From: Pleomorphochaeta sp.
GTDB lineage: Bacteria; Spirochaetota; Spirochaetia; Sphaerochaetales; Sphaerochaetaceae
Length of the DNA stretch: 60,903 bases
Assembly (NCBI GenBank): GCA_028532815.1
Contig: JAQQAS010000031.1
Span: 1 to 60,903 of the forward strand
Direction: 5' to 3'
A program made the translations under genes and the position numbers. Within the stretch, counting starts at the first letter, position 1; every line of letters starts with the position of its first letter. Shown here one piece after another: positions 17,513 through 26,306 of this stretch. The notes beneath the pieces are model-generated. The model had not been told where the DNA came from. It searched no databases and saw only the letters and a list, made by a program, of their open reading frames with translations.

Positions 17513-17576
17513 CTTGGAAAAATAGCTAAATAGGAGCTAAAATCACGGTATTAGATTTATTTCATGGTAAATAAAC

Positions 17577-17604
17577 AAAAAAAACAGGTCAAAATGACCC
17601 GTTT
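17577..17604 (-). terminator. Terminator of the 146-residue ORF
   Basis: The stem AAACGGGTCA/TGACCTGTTT (one mismatch) has a short loop and is followed on the minus strand by a run of T. It separates the upstream ORF from the sigma gene. Its GGTCA-N3-TGACC dyad could also be a protein site. Confidence 0.7.
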
Positions 17605-17624
17605 AAAAAAATATCAGTTTAAAG

Positions 17625-17641
17625 TGTGTCTATATGACACA
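17625..17641. promoter_or_regulatory. Candidate enhancer (UAS) for the sigma-54 promoter
   Basis: A perfect dyad TGTGTC-TATAT-GACACA lies roughly 140-155 bp upstream of the predicted sigma-54 start. That is the usual distance for NtrC-type activator sites. The six-base arms and N5 spacer also match the NtrC-site format. Confidence 0.5.
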
Positions 17642-17696
17642 ATTACAAAATACAACTATCTCTTGAGTAGCTTTTTGCTACAATTTGATACTTTTT

Positions 17697-18137
17697 TTAA
17701 GCAAAGATAGAGTCTTCAAACAACATCCAAGGGAAATCTATCTCTACACTTTTATAAAATGAACGTCTATTTTTATCTAATATAGCAAAAGGACTTGATT
17801 CAATTTCTTCTTTTAATTGTCTAAAAGAATCTTCGATTAAATCATAAACCATATCACCTTCGCTTAAAGCAACTTTAATTTTCTTTTTACCTAAAAGATA
17901 TATAATAAATTGAATTTTAAAAAATTCTAAAAAATCATCATTTAAAGATTCTAATTCGGTATTTCTTAGTAAAAAGGTATCACAATAACAATCTAATCCC
18001 TTTACTAAATCTTTTTTATCTAAAAAAGATTTAGCTAATTTGTAAAAAGTTTCAGCTAATGAAAGTTGCGACGAATATGAATTAAAATAAAAATTAGCAG
18101 TTCTGTTTTTTTCAACTAATTTTGTACAATCTTTCAT
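17697..18137 (-). CDS. Unknown 146-residue protein, possible TPR-like helices
   Basis: No family recognised. It looks all-helical and soluble. Residues about 25-55 (SLAETFYKLAKSFLDKKDL then GLDCYCDTFL) resemble a TPR-type helix pair. Later parts are rich in Phe, Leu and charged residues, with DFPWMLFEDSIFA at the end. AGGAG precedes the ATG at normal spacing, supporting expression. It is divergent from groES and lies upstream of, but terminated before, the sigma gene. Confidence 0.6.
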   Translation of the reverse strand: MKDCTKLVEKNRTANFYFNSYSSQLSLAETFYKLAKSFLDKKDLVKGLDCYCDTFLLRNTELESLNDDFLEFFKIQFIIYLLGKKKIKVALSEGDMVYDLIEDSFRQLKEEIESSPFAILDKNRRSFYKSVEIDFPWMLFEDSIFA

Positions 18138-18229
18138 TTTTTTACTCCTACATTGATTTCATATAAAAGGTAATTAAAAAGTATAAAAAAGGCAAATATT
18201 TTTAATATCATTTTTTTCATATTTTTATA

Positions 18230-18258
18230 TTGCCACTTGCATTTTATATTGTTATATT
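18230..18258 (+). promoter_or_regulatory. groES promoter
   Basis: TTGCCA and TATATT are separated by 17 bp. The predicted start lies at the left arm of the inverted repeat that follows. Confidence 0.65.
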
Positions 18259-18266
18259 TAGTAACG

Positions 18267-18289
18267 TGCAAAGCTTATTCACCTTTGCA
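18267..18289. promoter_or_regulatory. CIRCE-like inverted repeat in the groES leader
   Basis: TGCAAAG and CTTTGCA (7-bp perfect arms) are separated by exactly nine bases, with outer GTAA/TTAC also complementary past a small bulge. HrcA's CIRCE operator has the same N9 spacing and the same position but a different sequence (TTAGCACTC/GAGTGCTAA). It is probably the heat-shock operator. Confidence 0.6.
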
Positions 18290-18323
18290 TTACTAATTAA
18301 GTACAGTTCAAGGAGATTATAAA

Positions 18324-18590
18324 ATGACAGTAAAACCTTTAGGTGACAGAATTTTAGTAAAAATGGACGAAGTTAAAGCACAAACAGCAAGTGGTCTATT
18401 TATTCCACAGTCTGCTCAAGAAAAGACACAAATTGCTTCAGTTATTGCAGTTGGAGATGATAAAGAAGCCATCACTGTAAAAGTTGGAGATAAAATTTTG
18501 CATGATAAATATGCAGGTACTCAAATTAAAATTGATGGTGAAGAATTATTAATCATTAATATGGGCGATGTCCTAGCTGTAGTAGAATAA
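18324..18590 (+). CDS. groES: Co-chaperonin GroES
   Basis: The 10-kDa lid of the GroEL folding chamber. VKPLGDRILVKMDE opens the protein, the mobile loop TASGLFIPQSAQEK binds GroEL, and KYAGTQIKIDGEELLIINMGDVLAV forms the barrel end. The 88-residue length is normal. AAGGAG precedes the ATG. No groEL follows; a strong terminator closes a single-gene unit, so groEL must lie elsewhere. Confidence 0.96.
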   Translation: MTVKPLGDRILVKMDEVKAQTASGLFIPQSAQEKTQIASVIAVGDDKEAITVKVGDKILHDKYAGTQIKIDGEELLIINMGDVLAVVE

Positions 18591-18617
18591 TAATTATTAG
18601 CTAAAATTATTATGGAT

Positions 18618-18651
18618 AAGCTATTTAGTTCACACTAAATAGCTTTTTTTT
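18618..18651 (+). terminator. groES terminator
   Basis: A perfect 12-bp stem AAGCTATTTAGT/ACTAAATAGCTT with a TCAC tetraloop continues into eight T residues. Confidence 0.93.
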
Positions 18652-18658
18652 GTTCTCT

Positions 18659-20809
18659 TTATTTACTTGAATATAGAAAATCTTCTATCTTTTCACAAAC
18701 TCCAGAACTAGTGGTCTCTGGATGGTAGCAAGAAGGAAGAGCTCTAAGCATATATTTGCCATAGCTTTTCTGACTTATCCTACTATCTAACAATAAAACA
18801 ACTCCATAATCAGCAGTAGATCTCATTAATCGTCCAAATCCCTGTTTTAATTTCATAGTTGCTAATGGTAAGGATAGGTTAAAAAACCCACTCTCCCCTC
18901 TTTTTTCAAAATCCATTGTTCTTGCTTTTACAACAGGATGGGAAGGAACTTGAAATGGTAATTTGACAATTATTACTAATCTCAGTGTATTTCCTGGAGC
19001 ATCTACTCCTTCCCAAAAGGAAGATAATGCAAAAAGGGTTGAATTATCATCACTTTTAAAATTATTTATTAGTTTATGTTTAGAAGAGTTTCCTTGCATT
19101 AATAAAGTTAAAGAGACTTCTTTGAATTTGTCTTCAACTTTATTATAAACTCTTTGCATTATATCTCTAGATGTAAATAATACTAGAGCACCTCCTGTTG
19201 AAGAATAAACACTATCAAATATCATATCACTTATATAATTAACATATAATTCATTTTCCGCTTCTTTCTTTTTTAAAGCTGCTTTACTTGTATCTGAAGA
19301 GTATGAAGGTGGTGGAAGTGCATCTTGTGGCGTCAATAGTAACAACTTATTTTCATAATCAAAGGGGGAATTAAAAGAGGCTTTAATAAAATTTCTCTTA
19401 TCATCATAAGGAAGGCCAACTCTAGATGTCCAAAATTTAAAGTCATCACTTAAATTTAATGTTGCACTTGTTAATACTACTGTATTTAATTCTTTAAATA
19501 TAATATCTACTAAAGATGGGGATACATCTAATGGTGTGATAAGTGTATTGATATCTACAACATTAGTTCTTCTTCTTTCAGCTTCAAACCAATGTATTTC
19601 ATCATCACTCCAGTCTTCAAAGTGAATAAAAAGGTTCAATACATTAGTATTAGCAATAATTCTACTGTGATTTGTTTCGACTTCTTTTTTAATAGCTAGA
19701 GAAAAATCATCAACATCTACTTGATTAATAAAAGTGCTCATAAGTTTATCACACTCAAGGGCCGTATTAACCACAATTTTTGCCCCCTCTATAAAATTTG
19801 TTAATCTGTTTTGTTGTGATTTTACAACATAAACACTTTTATAATTTTGTTTTTCAAAAGTTTTTAGTAAATATTGACTCAAAGTTGAAACACTATTTTT
19901 TAAATCTTTATATTTTTTTATTAATACTTGATGATCAAAACCTTGTGTTGAAAATTTTCCAAGTTTTTCAATTAAATTTTTGCCTTCCCCTTTTTTCATC
20001 GAGGTTAAAAGATTATCTAATCTTTTCATTACAAAATAATTACTATATTGAAGAGAGAAAAACTCAGAGGCTGTATCTTCAATATTATGTGCTTCATCTA
20101 ATATTAGTCTATTAAAAGAGGGTAATACATTATCTTCATCATAGCTTAACTGCGAATCTCTTCTGCTTTTTGCATCTGTGAATAATAAATGGTGATTACT
20201 TACTATAATCTTAGACTTTTGGAGTTTTAATTTACTCTTTTGATAAAAACAGTCCTTATGATATGGGCATTTAAAATTAAGACATAGTTCCCCATCACTG
20301 TTTATTTTACTTCTTTCAAAAGGAATAGAGCGTGAATATTCAGTTAAAAGACCTGTTTCTGTTGTCGCACACCATTTTTTAAATAAAGATTCTTTTGATT
20401 CAGGGTCAACTAAAAATGCCGGCGATTTTGCTATTTCATCACTAAATCTCCTAAGACATAAATAATTACCCCGCCCAATGGCTAATCCTACTTTGATATC
20501 TAAATTTAACATCTCTAAAATAGTGGGTATATCTTTTTTAAATAATTGATCTTGTAAATTTATAGTTGCTGTAGAGATTACTGTCCTTTCATCACCATTT
20601 TCTATTGAATTATATATTGCTGGAACTAAATAAGCATAGCTTTTTCCAATTCCAGTTCCAGCTTCAATTATAGCAATTGAATCATTCTCATAAGCTTTTG
20701 AAACAAGTTTAACCATTTCTATTTGGCCTTCACGCACTTCATAAGTGCTTAGTGCCTTTGATAAGGTACCACCTTGTTCAAAAATGTCTTCTATCTCTGT
20801 TTTTGTCAT
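18659..20809 (-). CDS. dinG: DinG-family ATP-dependent helicase
   Basis: XPD/DinG-like superfamily 2 helicase, 716 residues, probably 5'-3' and acting in repair or R-loop removal. Walker A is EAGTGIGKS, the DEAH box is ILDEAHN, and late motifs include SFWEGVD and GFGRLMRS. Four cysteines in YLCLRR, CLNFKC and KDC are spaced as for a 4Fe-4S cluster. No exonuclease domain is fused to it. The start overlaps the stop of the NtrC-type regulator as ATGA, so the two are coupled. Confidence 0.9.
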   Translation of the reverse strand: MTKTEIEDIFEQGGTLSKALSTYEVREGQIEMVKLVSKAYENDSIAIIEAGTGIGKSYAYLVPAIYNSIENGDERTVISTATINLQDQLFKKDIPTILEMLNLDIKVGLAIGRGNYLCLRRFSDEIAKSPAFLVDPESKESLFKKWCATTETGLLTEYSRSIPFERSKINSDGELCLNFKCPYHKDCFYQKSKLKLQKSKIIVSNHHLLFTDAKSRRDSQLSYDEDNVLPSFNRLILDEAHNIEDTASEFFSLQYSNYFVMKRLDNLLTSMKKGEGKNLIEKLGKFSTQGFDHQVLIKKYKDLKNSVSTLSQYLLKTFEKQNYKSVYVVKSQQNRLTNFIEGAKIVVNTALECDKLMSTFINQVDVDDFSLAIKKEVETNHSRIIANTNVLNLFIHFEDWSDDEIHWFEAERRRTNVVDINTLITPLDVSPSLVDIIFKELNTVVLTSATLNLSDDFKFWTSRVGLPYDDKRNFIKASFNSPFDYENKLLLLTPQDALPPPSYSSDTSKAALKKKEAENELYVNYISDMIFDSVYSSTGGALVLFTSRDIMQRVYNKVEDKFKEVSLTLLMQGNSSKHKLINNFKSDDNSTLFALSSFWEGVDAPGNTLRLVIIVKLPFQVPSHPVVKARTMDFEKRGESGFFNLSLPLATMKLKQGFGRLMRSTADYGVVLLLDSRISQKSYGKYMLRALPSCYHPETTSSGVCEKIEDFLYSSK

Positions 20810-22164
20810 TCTTCTTCTTTATATTCTTCTAATTTTCTATGAAGAGTTTTTCTACCTATCTTCAATATTTCTGATGTTTTACTTTTATTATTATTACAGC
20901 TACTTAAGGTAGATAAAATAACTTGTTTTTCTGCTTCAGCAAGACTCATCCCAACTTGAAGATTAATAGTTTGTTCTTCATTATTTTGTCTAATCTGTGG
21001 TGGTAGATCTGTTAATTCTACAAATTCTCCCCTACAAAGTACTACAGCAGCTTCAACACAGTTTCTAAGTTCTCTTATATTTCCTGGCCAATCATATTTA
21101 TATAATGCAGATTTAGCCTCACTAGTAAAGCCTTTTACTTGAGTATTATTATCTTTATTAATTTGCTCCAAAAATGCTGTTAATAATAGAGGAATATCTT
21201 CTTTTCTTTCTTTAAGTGGTGGCACTTCAACATGAACTACATTCAATCTATAATATAAATCTTCTCTAAAAGTTCCTTTTTCAATTTCCTTCAGCAAGTC
21301 TCTGTTGGTTGCAGTAACAATTCGAACATCAACTGTTATTGTTTTTTCACCACCTACTCTCTCAAATTGACGCTCTTGAAGAACTCTCAAAATTTTAATT
21401 TGAGTTGCTAAATTAATTTCACCAATTTCATCTAAAAATATTGTTCCACCGTTTGCTAATTCAAATCGACCTTTTTTAGTTGAAATGGCACCTGTGAAAG
21501 CCCCTTTCTCATGTCCAAATAATTCACTCTCTAACAAACTTTCACTCAATGCAGCACAGTGAACTTTGATAAAGGGGCCTTCTCTTCTATTTGAAATTTG
21601 ATGAATAGCATCAGCAACTAATTCTTTACCAACTCCACTTTCCCCTGTAACTAATACACTAGCTTTTGTTGGAGCTACTTGGTTAATTGTTTCTAAAAGT
21701 TTTTTAATTTTAGAACTATTACCTATCATCTTGCCATAATTTTGAGATGCTTTTAATTGAGCTAGCTCTTCTTTTATTTTAATATTTTCATCTAATAAAT
21801 CTTTATGTTTTAGAGATTTCTTAACTAATAGTAGTAATCTATCTAAATCTACAGGTTTAGTAAAAAAATCTACAGCACCATCTCTCATAGCATTAACTGC
21901 AGTTTCAATTGTGCCATGTCCTGTCAAAATAACAACTGGAATATTTGGATAGGAAGCAACAATTTTCTTCAGTAGTTCTTCACCACTCATTTGTTCCATT
22001 CTCAAATCAGTAATTACTAAATCAACATCATTTTTATTTATTAATTTCCAAGCCGATTTTCCACTATCTGCAAGTAATACATTATAATCTTCTAACTCTA
22101 AAGCTAAGGCTAAGCCTTCTCTAATATTTTTTTCATCATCACAAACTAATATTGTCTTATTCAT
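20806..22164 (-). CDS. NtrC-type sigma-54-dependent response regulator
   Basis: 452 residues in three domains. The receiver (1-120) has Asp9-Asp10 and phospho-acceptor Asp53 in VITDLRM. The AAA+ domain has Walker A GESGVGKE, the sigma-54 contact GAFTGA, and FLDEIGE. The Fis-type C-terminal helix-turn-helix is NNKSKTSEILKIGRKTLHRK. It activates sigma-54 promoters when phosphorylated. The start is chosen at the ATG after AGAGGTG, overlapping the kinase gene end by eight bases. The sigma gene at 16.6-17.5 kb, with its sigma-54 promoter, is an obvious candidate target. Confidence 0.94.
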   Translation of the reverse strand: MNKTILVCDDEKNIREGLALALELEDYNVLLADSGKSAWKLINKNDVDLVITDLRMEQMSGEELLKKIVASYPNIPVVILTGHGTIETAVNAMRDGAVDFFTKPVDLDRLLLLVKKSLKHKDLLDENIKIKEELAQLKASQNYGKMIGNSSKIKKLLETINQVAPTKASVLVTGESGVGKELVADAIHQISNRREGPFIKVHCAALSESLLESELFGHEKGAFTGAISTKKGRFELANGGTIFLDEIGEINLATQIKILRVLQERQFERVGGEKTITVDVRIVTATNRDLLKEIEKGTFREDLYYRLNVVHVEVPPLKERKEDIPLLLTAFLEQINKDNNTQVKGFTSEAKSALYKYDWPGNIRELRNCVEAAVVLCRGEFVELTDLPPQIRQNNEEQTINLQVGMSLAEAEKQVILSTLSSCNNNKSKTSEILKIGRKTLHRKLEEYKEEE

Positions 22165-23341
22165 CCATAACACCTCTAGAATCATCTAACGCAAGTCTTT
22201 CACTATGAGGAACAGGTAAACTGATAATAAATTCACTACCCTTTTTAGGTTCGCTTATTACTCTAATATCACCTTTGTGTTCCTTGATAACTTTATATAC
22301 AACAGTTAATCCTAATCCTGTACCACTGGCTTTTGTAGTAAAGTATGGTTCAAATATCTTATTCACAGTAATTTGATCCATTCCTTTACCTGTATCTTTT
22401 ATGCTTATAACAACTTCATCACCTAACAATTTAACACTAACTTTTATTGTACCTTTCTTCTCTATAGCATTCATTGCATTTTTAATAATATTTAAGATGG
22501 CTTGTCTAAAAAGATTTGTATCTAGCTCTATTTTTGGAGCACTTTTTATTTCTCTAACTAAATTAACATGATTTTCTTTTAATTCAGGTTCAATAAAATC
22601 ACAAATCTCATTTATAGCTCTAGATACACTAGTTAATTTTAATTTAGTATCCATTGGCCTAACTGCAAATAAAAAATCAACAACAATTGAGTTTAGTCTA
22701 TCAATTTCCTCAGATAAAACATTTATATACCTTGATGCATCATCAATACTTAGTGTATGTTTTTTTTCAAAGTTTTTAGTAAGCAATTGTAGGTGAATAC
22801 TCATAGCAGCAAGAGGATTTTTTATCTCATGTGCAACGCCCGCTGCCATGGTTGTCATGCTAGCTAAGTTTTCACTCCTTCTAAGTCTAGTTTCATTTCT
22901 TTTTCTAATTGTTATATCATCAAAAACTAAAAGAAAACCATTATCTTCGATTTCTTCGATCTCAGATAATTTAATAACATTTAACACAATAGTTCTGATA
23001 TCATCACCCCATTGGTAATCAAACTCATTATCTTCTTCATTATAGCCTAGTTTATTTATTTCTGAGTTTAAAAAAGAAATAACTTTAGAATCTTGAACGA
23101 TATTAAATATACTTAATCCTTCATAATTATTTTTTCTAATAATTGGTGGTAAAGAAATCGCTTCTTTATTAATATAAACAACATTTTTCTTACTATTAAG
23201 TAAGATAATCCCTTGAGATAAATTATCTAATACTTGTTCAAGGGTGGATATATAGGAATCTTCTCTTTTAATTAATTGAACTATTTGGTGAATATCTAAT
23301 TGTTCAATCTTTTCGAGAGCTCTTTTTACAAAATTATGCAT
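22157..23341 (-). CDS. NtrB-like PAS histidine kinase
   Basis: Cytosolic kinase of 394 residues with no membrane segment, so it probably senses an internal signal. It has a short N-terminal helix and a PAS-like domain (about 30-150, ending GFLLVFDDITIRKR). HisKA follows with phospho-His171 in AAGVAHEIKNPL, then HATPase motifs NIIKNAMNAI, DTGKGM and GTGLGL. The gene directly precedes and overlaps the NtrC-type regulator, its likely partner. GGAG lies seven bases before the ATG, within the end of holB. Confidence 0.93.
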   Translation of the reverse strand: MHNFVKRALEKIEQLDIHQIVQLIKREDSYISTLEQVLDNLSQGIILLNSKKNVVYINKEAISLPPIIRKNNYEGLSIFNIVQDSKVISFLNSEINKLGYNEEDNEFDYQWGDDIRTIVLNVIKLSEIEEIEDNGFLLVFDDITIRKRNETRLRRSENLASMTTMAAGVAHEIKNPLAAMSIHLQLLTKNFEKKHTLSIDDASRYINVLSEEIDRLNSIVVDFLFAVRPMDTKLKLTSVSRAINEICDFIEPELKENHVNLVREIKSAPKIELDTNLFRQAILNIIKNAMNAIEKKGTIKVSVKLLGDEVVISIKDTGKGMDQITVNKIFEPYFTTKASGTGLGLTVVYKVIKEHKGDIRVISEPKKGSEFIISLPVPHSERLALDDSRGVMDE

Positions 23342-24524
23342 TAATATTCTCCATCATTTTACGATATACATTTTCGTACATATTTTTTTTAGGAAGGTTA
23401 AATATTCTTTGATTATTATATAATAAACTAACATCTTTAATTATATTTTTACAAACTGAGTTCTCAATTTCATTGTCTAAAAACTTTTGTTTTATCTTAC
23501 TAAGCAATTGGTGAAGTATAAATTCGTCTTGATTCGATGAATCTAAAGCTTTTATCACAAAAGCTAATTGCTCACTACTAAGTTGTCTTTTCTTTATTAC
23601 TGATTCCACAATTATATCTAAAGAAGATTCAACCTCTTTTGATTTATAACCACTAGCTGTTAAAAAAAACTTTTCAAAGGTATTTATAGTTTCATCTTCA
23701 ATTTTAAAAGGGTTTAATAATTGTTTTTGAATTTGCTCATCTATTGGTAAAAAATTATATTTACGGACTCTAGATAGGATAGTTTTAATTATTCTTGATG
23801 GATTATTACTTAATAAAATAAAATATACATTTTCATTAGGTTCTTCAAGAATTTTTAACAAGCTATTTCTAACACTGTCATTACTTTTTTCAATTGCTTC
23901 AATAACAACAATCCTAGCTTTTTCATTAACTAGTGTATTAGAAACCCAAGTCTGTAATGATCTTACTCCATCAACACTTAAGGCTGTAAGGTTTTTATTA
24001 CTAACACTAATTAATGGTTTTAGTTTTTGTTTTAATTCTTTTGCAAATCGTTGAGCTTCTCTAATTTTAAAATTTTCACCTATTTTACTAAAATCGTTTA
24101 TAAGTTCACTCACTTCATAAGCAGATTCAAATAATTTTTTGTTTTTATCTGTATATACTCCATTATGATAAGACAATAAAAATATTCTAATGGTTTTAAT
24201 TAAATAATCTTTAGAAAATGAATCTCTATTTTTAACAAATGATTGAATAGATACATCAATTCTATTTTCAAAATCTCTATTAGAAATTACAACTAAATTT
24301 TGCATAAGGTAGTTATCATAGGCTTTACATGATTGGCAATCACAGCCTTCACCTTTTTTATCTGTAAAACAAGATAAGGCTTTAGCCACTTCTATAGCTG
24401 CAGTCATCTTCGAAGAATAAGAAGGACCACAAAATAGAGATGAATTACTAAAAGTATCTGTTTCAATAGATGACTTTAATATCTCAGTTAACTCAGGTTG
24501 CGTTACACTTAATTTACTGAACAT
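23334..24524 (-). CDS. holB: DNA polymerase III delta' subunit
   Basis: Clamp-loader subunit. The AAA+ fold is visible as SLFCGPSYSSKMTAA, where the P-loop is degenerate as expected for delta'. A zinc knuckle GCDCQSCKAYD follows, then RSLQTWVSNTLVNEKARIV, EKSNDSVRNSLLKILEEP and TILSRVRKYNF. At 396 residues it is longer than usual because about 100 charged helical residues (roughly 85-185) sit between the zinc region and the sensor half. It overlaps cvpA and the kinase gene at its two ends. Confidence 0.85.
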   Translation of the reverse strand: MFSKLSVTQPELTEILKSSIETDTFSNSSLFCGPSYSSKMTAAIEVAKALSCFTDKKGEGCDCQSCKAYDNYLMQNLVVISNRDFENRIDVSIQSFVKNRDSFSKDYLIKTIRIFLLSYHNGVYTDKNKKLFESAYEVSELINDFSKIGENFKIREAQRFAKELKQKLKPLISVSNKNLTALSVDGVRSLQTWVSNTLVNEKARIVVIEAIEKSNDSVRNSLLKILEEPNENVYFILLSNNPSRIIKTILSRVRKYNFLPIDEQIQKQLLNPFKIEDETINTFEKFFLTASGYKSKEVESSLDIIVESVIKKRQLSSEQLAFVIKALDSSNQDEFILHQLLSKIKQKFLDNEIENSVCKNIIKDVSLLYNNQRIFNLPKKNMYENVYRKMMENINA

Positions 24525-25026
24525 TCTTTATAAAATCCTCTGCTACTGGTATTATAGGCTCAAAAATGTTTTGAAACATGAATGATTCATTAATTAAATC
24601 TGTTATATCGAATAAATGTTGATAACTTAATAACATTAAGGCTACTGCACAAAGTGCTAAAATAAAGACAATTGCCCAAATAAAACCTAGCAAGGAGTTT
24701 AATGGAGAAAGTCCAACTCCTTCAAACACTGTCGATAGCATATTTCCGAGAAGAAGCATGACAACATACCCAATAATAAAACAAAACATATAACTAAATA
24801 ATGATAATAGAATTATGGGTAGATTAAATCTAGAGAAAATATTTGCCATAGCCAATTCACTAAACATCAGTCCTACAATAAGGCCTACTAAAACAGCTGC
24901 TTTTGAAGCAAAACTTTTAGCAAAGCCTTCAAAGGCTCCTGCTACTCCACCAATTAAGGCTATTGCTAATATAATAATATCTAAGATATTTAAAACTGCA
25001 GATCCAATATTAATTGTAAAGTCCAT
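24514..25026 (-). CDS. cvpA: CvpA family membrane protein
   Basis: 170 residues with four hydrophobic segments. The N-terminal part NILDIIILAIALIGGVAGAFEGFAKS is the typical CvpA opening, and VVMLLLGNMLSTVFEGVGLSPLNSLLG carries the family's central motif. Members are linked to colicin V production and envelope integrity; the biochemical role is unknown. It lies between murG and holB in an overlapping operon. Confidence 0.82.
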   Translation of the reverse strand: MDFTINIGSAVLNILDIIILAIALIGGVAGAFEGFAKSFASKAAVLVGLIVGLMFSELAMANIFSRFNLPIILLSLFSYMFCFIIGYVVMLLLGNMLSTVFEGVGLSPLNSLLGFIWAIVFILALCAVALMLLSYQHLFDITDLINESFMFQNIFEPIIPVAEDFIKNVQ

Positions 25027-25036
25027 ATTTTCCTCT

Positions 25037-26164
25037 CTATTTCATTAATTCTTTTATTTTAAGATATATTGTCTCATTTGCATCAATATAATTAAAGCTG
25101 TTAAATGCTTTGTTTCTTTGTTCTATAACATTATTATTTAACAAATTTTTTACGGTGTCTATAAGATTCATGTTTTTTTCATAAACTTCAAGCATATTTA
25201 GTTTTTTAAAATATTTGGCATTTAAAACTTGCTCCCCTCTACTTGCATTATTTTTTAAGGGTATGGCTAAGATGTTTTTTCTAAAAAAGATTTCTTCATT
25301 GAGGGTATTTGCACCACATCTACTAATTATTAAATCTGCTTTTTTATAAAGATAGCCGAGTTCCTCTCCAATTTGCTTAACACCAATATAACAATCTTTT
25401 TCAATTTTCTTATATGTTTGATTCCCCATTTGATGATATATATTATATTTCTCAACTAGTTTATCTAAGTGTTTAAAAATTAGTTCATTTATTTCTAAAG
25501 AACCCAGAGATCCTCCAACCACAAGAATAAATGGTTTATCTTTTTTAAAAGTTTCATCAATTTTTCTTTTAACCTTTAATACACAATCCCCATATTGAAT
25601 ATCAGCCTCTTCTACTAACCTCTTTTCATAAAAGCTTAAGTCAATATCTTTAAAATATATCATGCTAGATCTTAGTGGATTTCCACTATAAACAAATCTT
25701 ATATCTTGTTGTTCAGTTTCACTTAATTTAAAGCCTTTAAATATTACATTAGCAACTCTTAAATTTAGTTTAGTTGCTAATCCTAATGATATATCTGATT
25801 CATGAGTAACTATCTTTATATTCAACCTCTTAGCAGCATATACAACTGCAACTGAGACATATCCACCTTTAGAAAAAAGTAAATCCGGCTTTATTTTTTT
25901 TATAATTCTTTTTGCTTGGAAATAACCAATAATTACCTTAAATACATCAACAAGGTTTTTAAATGAAAAATAACGCCTAAGTTTTCCACTACTGATTGAA
26001 AAAAATCTTATTCCATTTTTTTCTACAACTATTCTTTCATTCTCTCTATTAGTCCCAATCCAATAAAAATCAATAGTTTTATCTCGTTCCTTTATATAAT
26101 CATATAAAGCTAAGGCCGGATAAATATGACCAAGGGTACCCCCTCCTGTAAAAACTATCTTCAT
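25037..26164 (-). CDS. murG: MurG-type UDP-GlcNAc transferase (lipid II synthesis)
   Basis: Adds GlcNAc to lipid I at the inner face of the membrane. The first Rossmann domain starts MKIVFTGGGTLGHIYP; the family form is GGTGGH, so one Gly is Leu here. VTHESD, VVGGSLGSLEIN and the donor-site region SRCGANTLNEEIFF follow. Its place is outside the dcw cluster, leading cvpA-holB-kinase-regulator-dinG. No SD is seen; TATTTT ends six bases before the ATG with TTGCTT 17 bp further, so a leaderless mRNA is likely. A longer frame upstream has no support. Confidence 0.87.
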   Translation of the reverse strand: MKIVFTGGGTLGHIYPALALYDYIKERDKTIDFYWIGTNRENERIVVEKNGIRFFSISSGKLRRYFSFKNLVDVFKVIIGYFQAKRIIKKIKPDLLFSKGGYVSVAVVYAAKRLNIKIVTHESDISLGLATKLNLRVANVIFKGFKLSETEQQDIRFVYSGNPLRSSMIYFKDIDLSFYEKRLVEEADIQYGDCVLKVKRKIDETFKKDKPFILVVGGSLGSLEINELIFKHLDKLVEKYNIYHQMGNQTYKKIEKDCYIGVKQIGEELGYLYKKADLIISRCGANTLNEEIFFRKNILAIPLKNNASRGEQVLNAKYFKKLNMLEVYEKNMNLIDTVKNLLNNNVIEQRNKAFNSFNYIDANETIYLKIKELMK

Positions 26165-26170
26165 GTAGTA

Positions 26171-26199
26171 AAAATACCATATGGGACTAAAATAAGCAA
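26171..26199 (-). promoter_or_regulatory. murG operon promoter
   Basis: On the minus strand TTGCTT and TATTTT are 17 bp apart, and the -10 ends six bases before the ATG. Confidence 0.5.
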
Positions 26200-26243
26200 T
26201 AAAAGAGTCAAATTGACACAAAATATTATATCCTAAAAGTAAT

Positions 26244-26279
26244 AAATACCTCCATAAGGGTTTAGCTTAGGAGGTATTT
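26244..26279 (-). terminator. Terminator of the lipocalin gene
   Basis: AAATACCTCC/GGAGGTATTT (10 bp) is extended by TAAG/CTTA past a one-base bulge. The T-rich tail is interrupted. It also separates the lipocalin from murG. Confidence 0.7.
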
Positions 26280-26306
26280 TAATAATACTATAATTTATTT
26301 TAAATT

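Noticed and set aside
17667-17681. GTAGC-TTTTT-GCTAC hairpin downstream of the 146-residue ORF
   Set aside because: No T run follows on the transcribed strand; it may be part of the enhancer region or chance, so no separate call is made.
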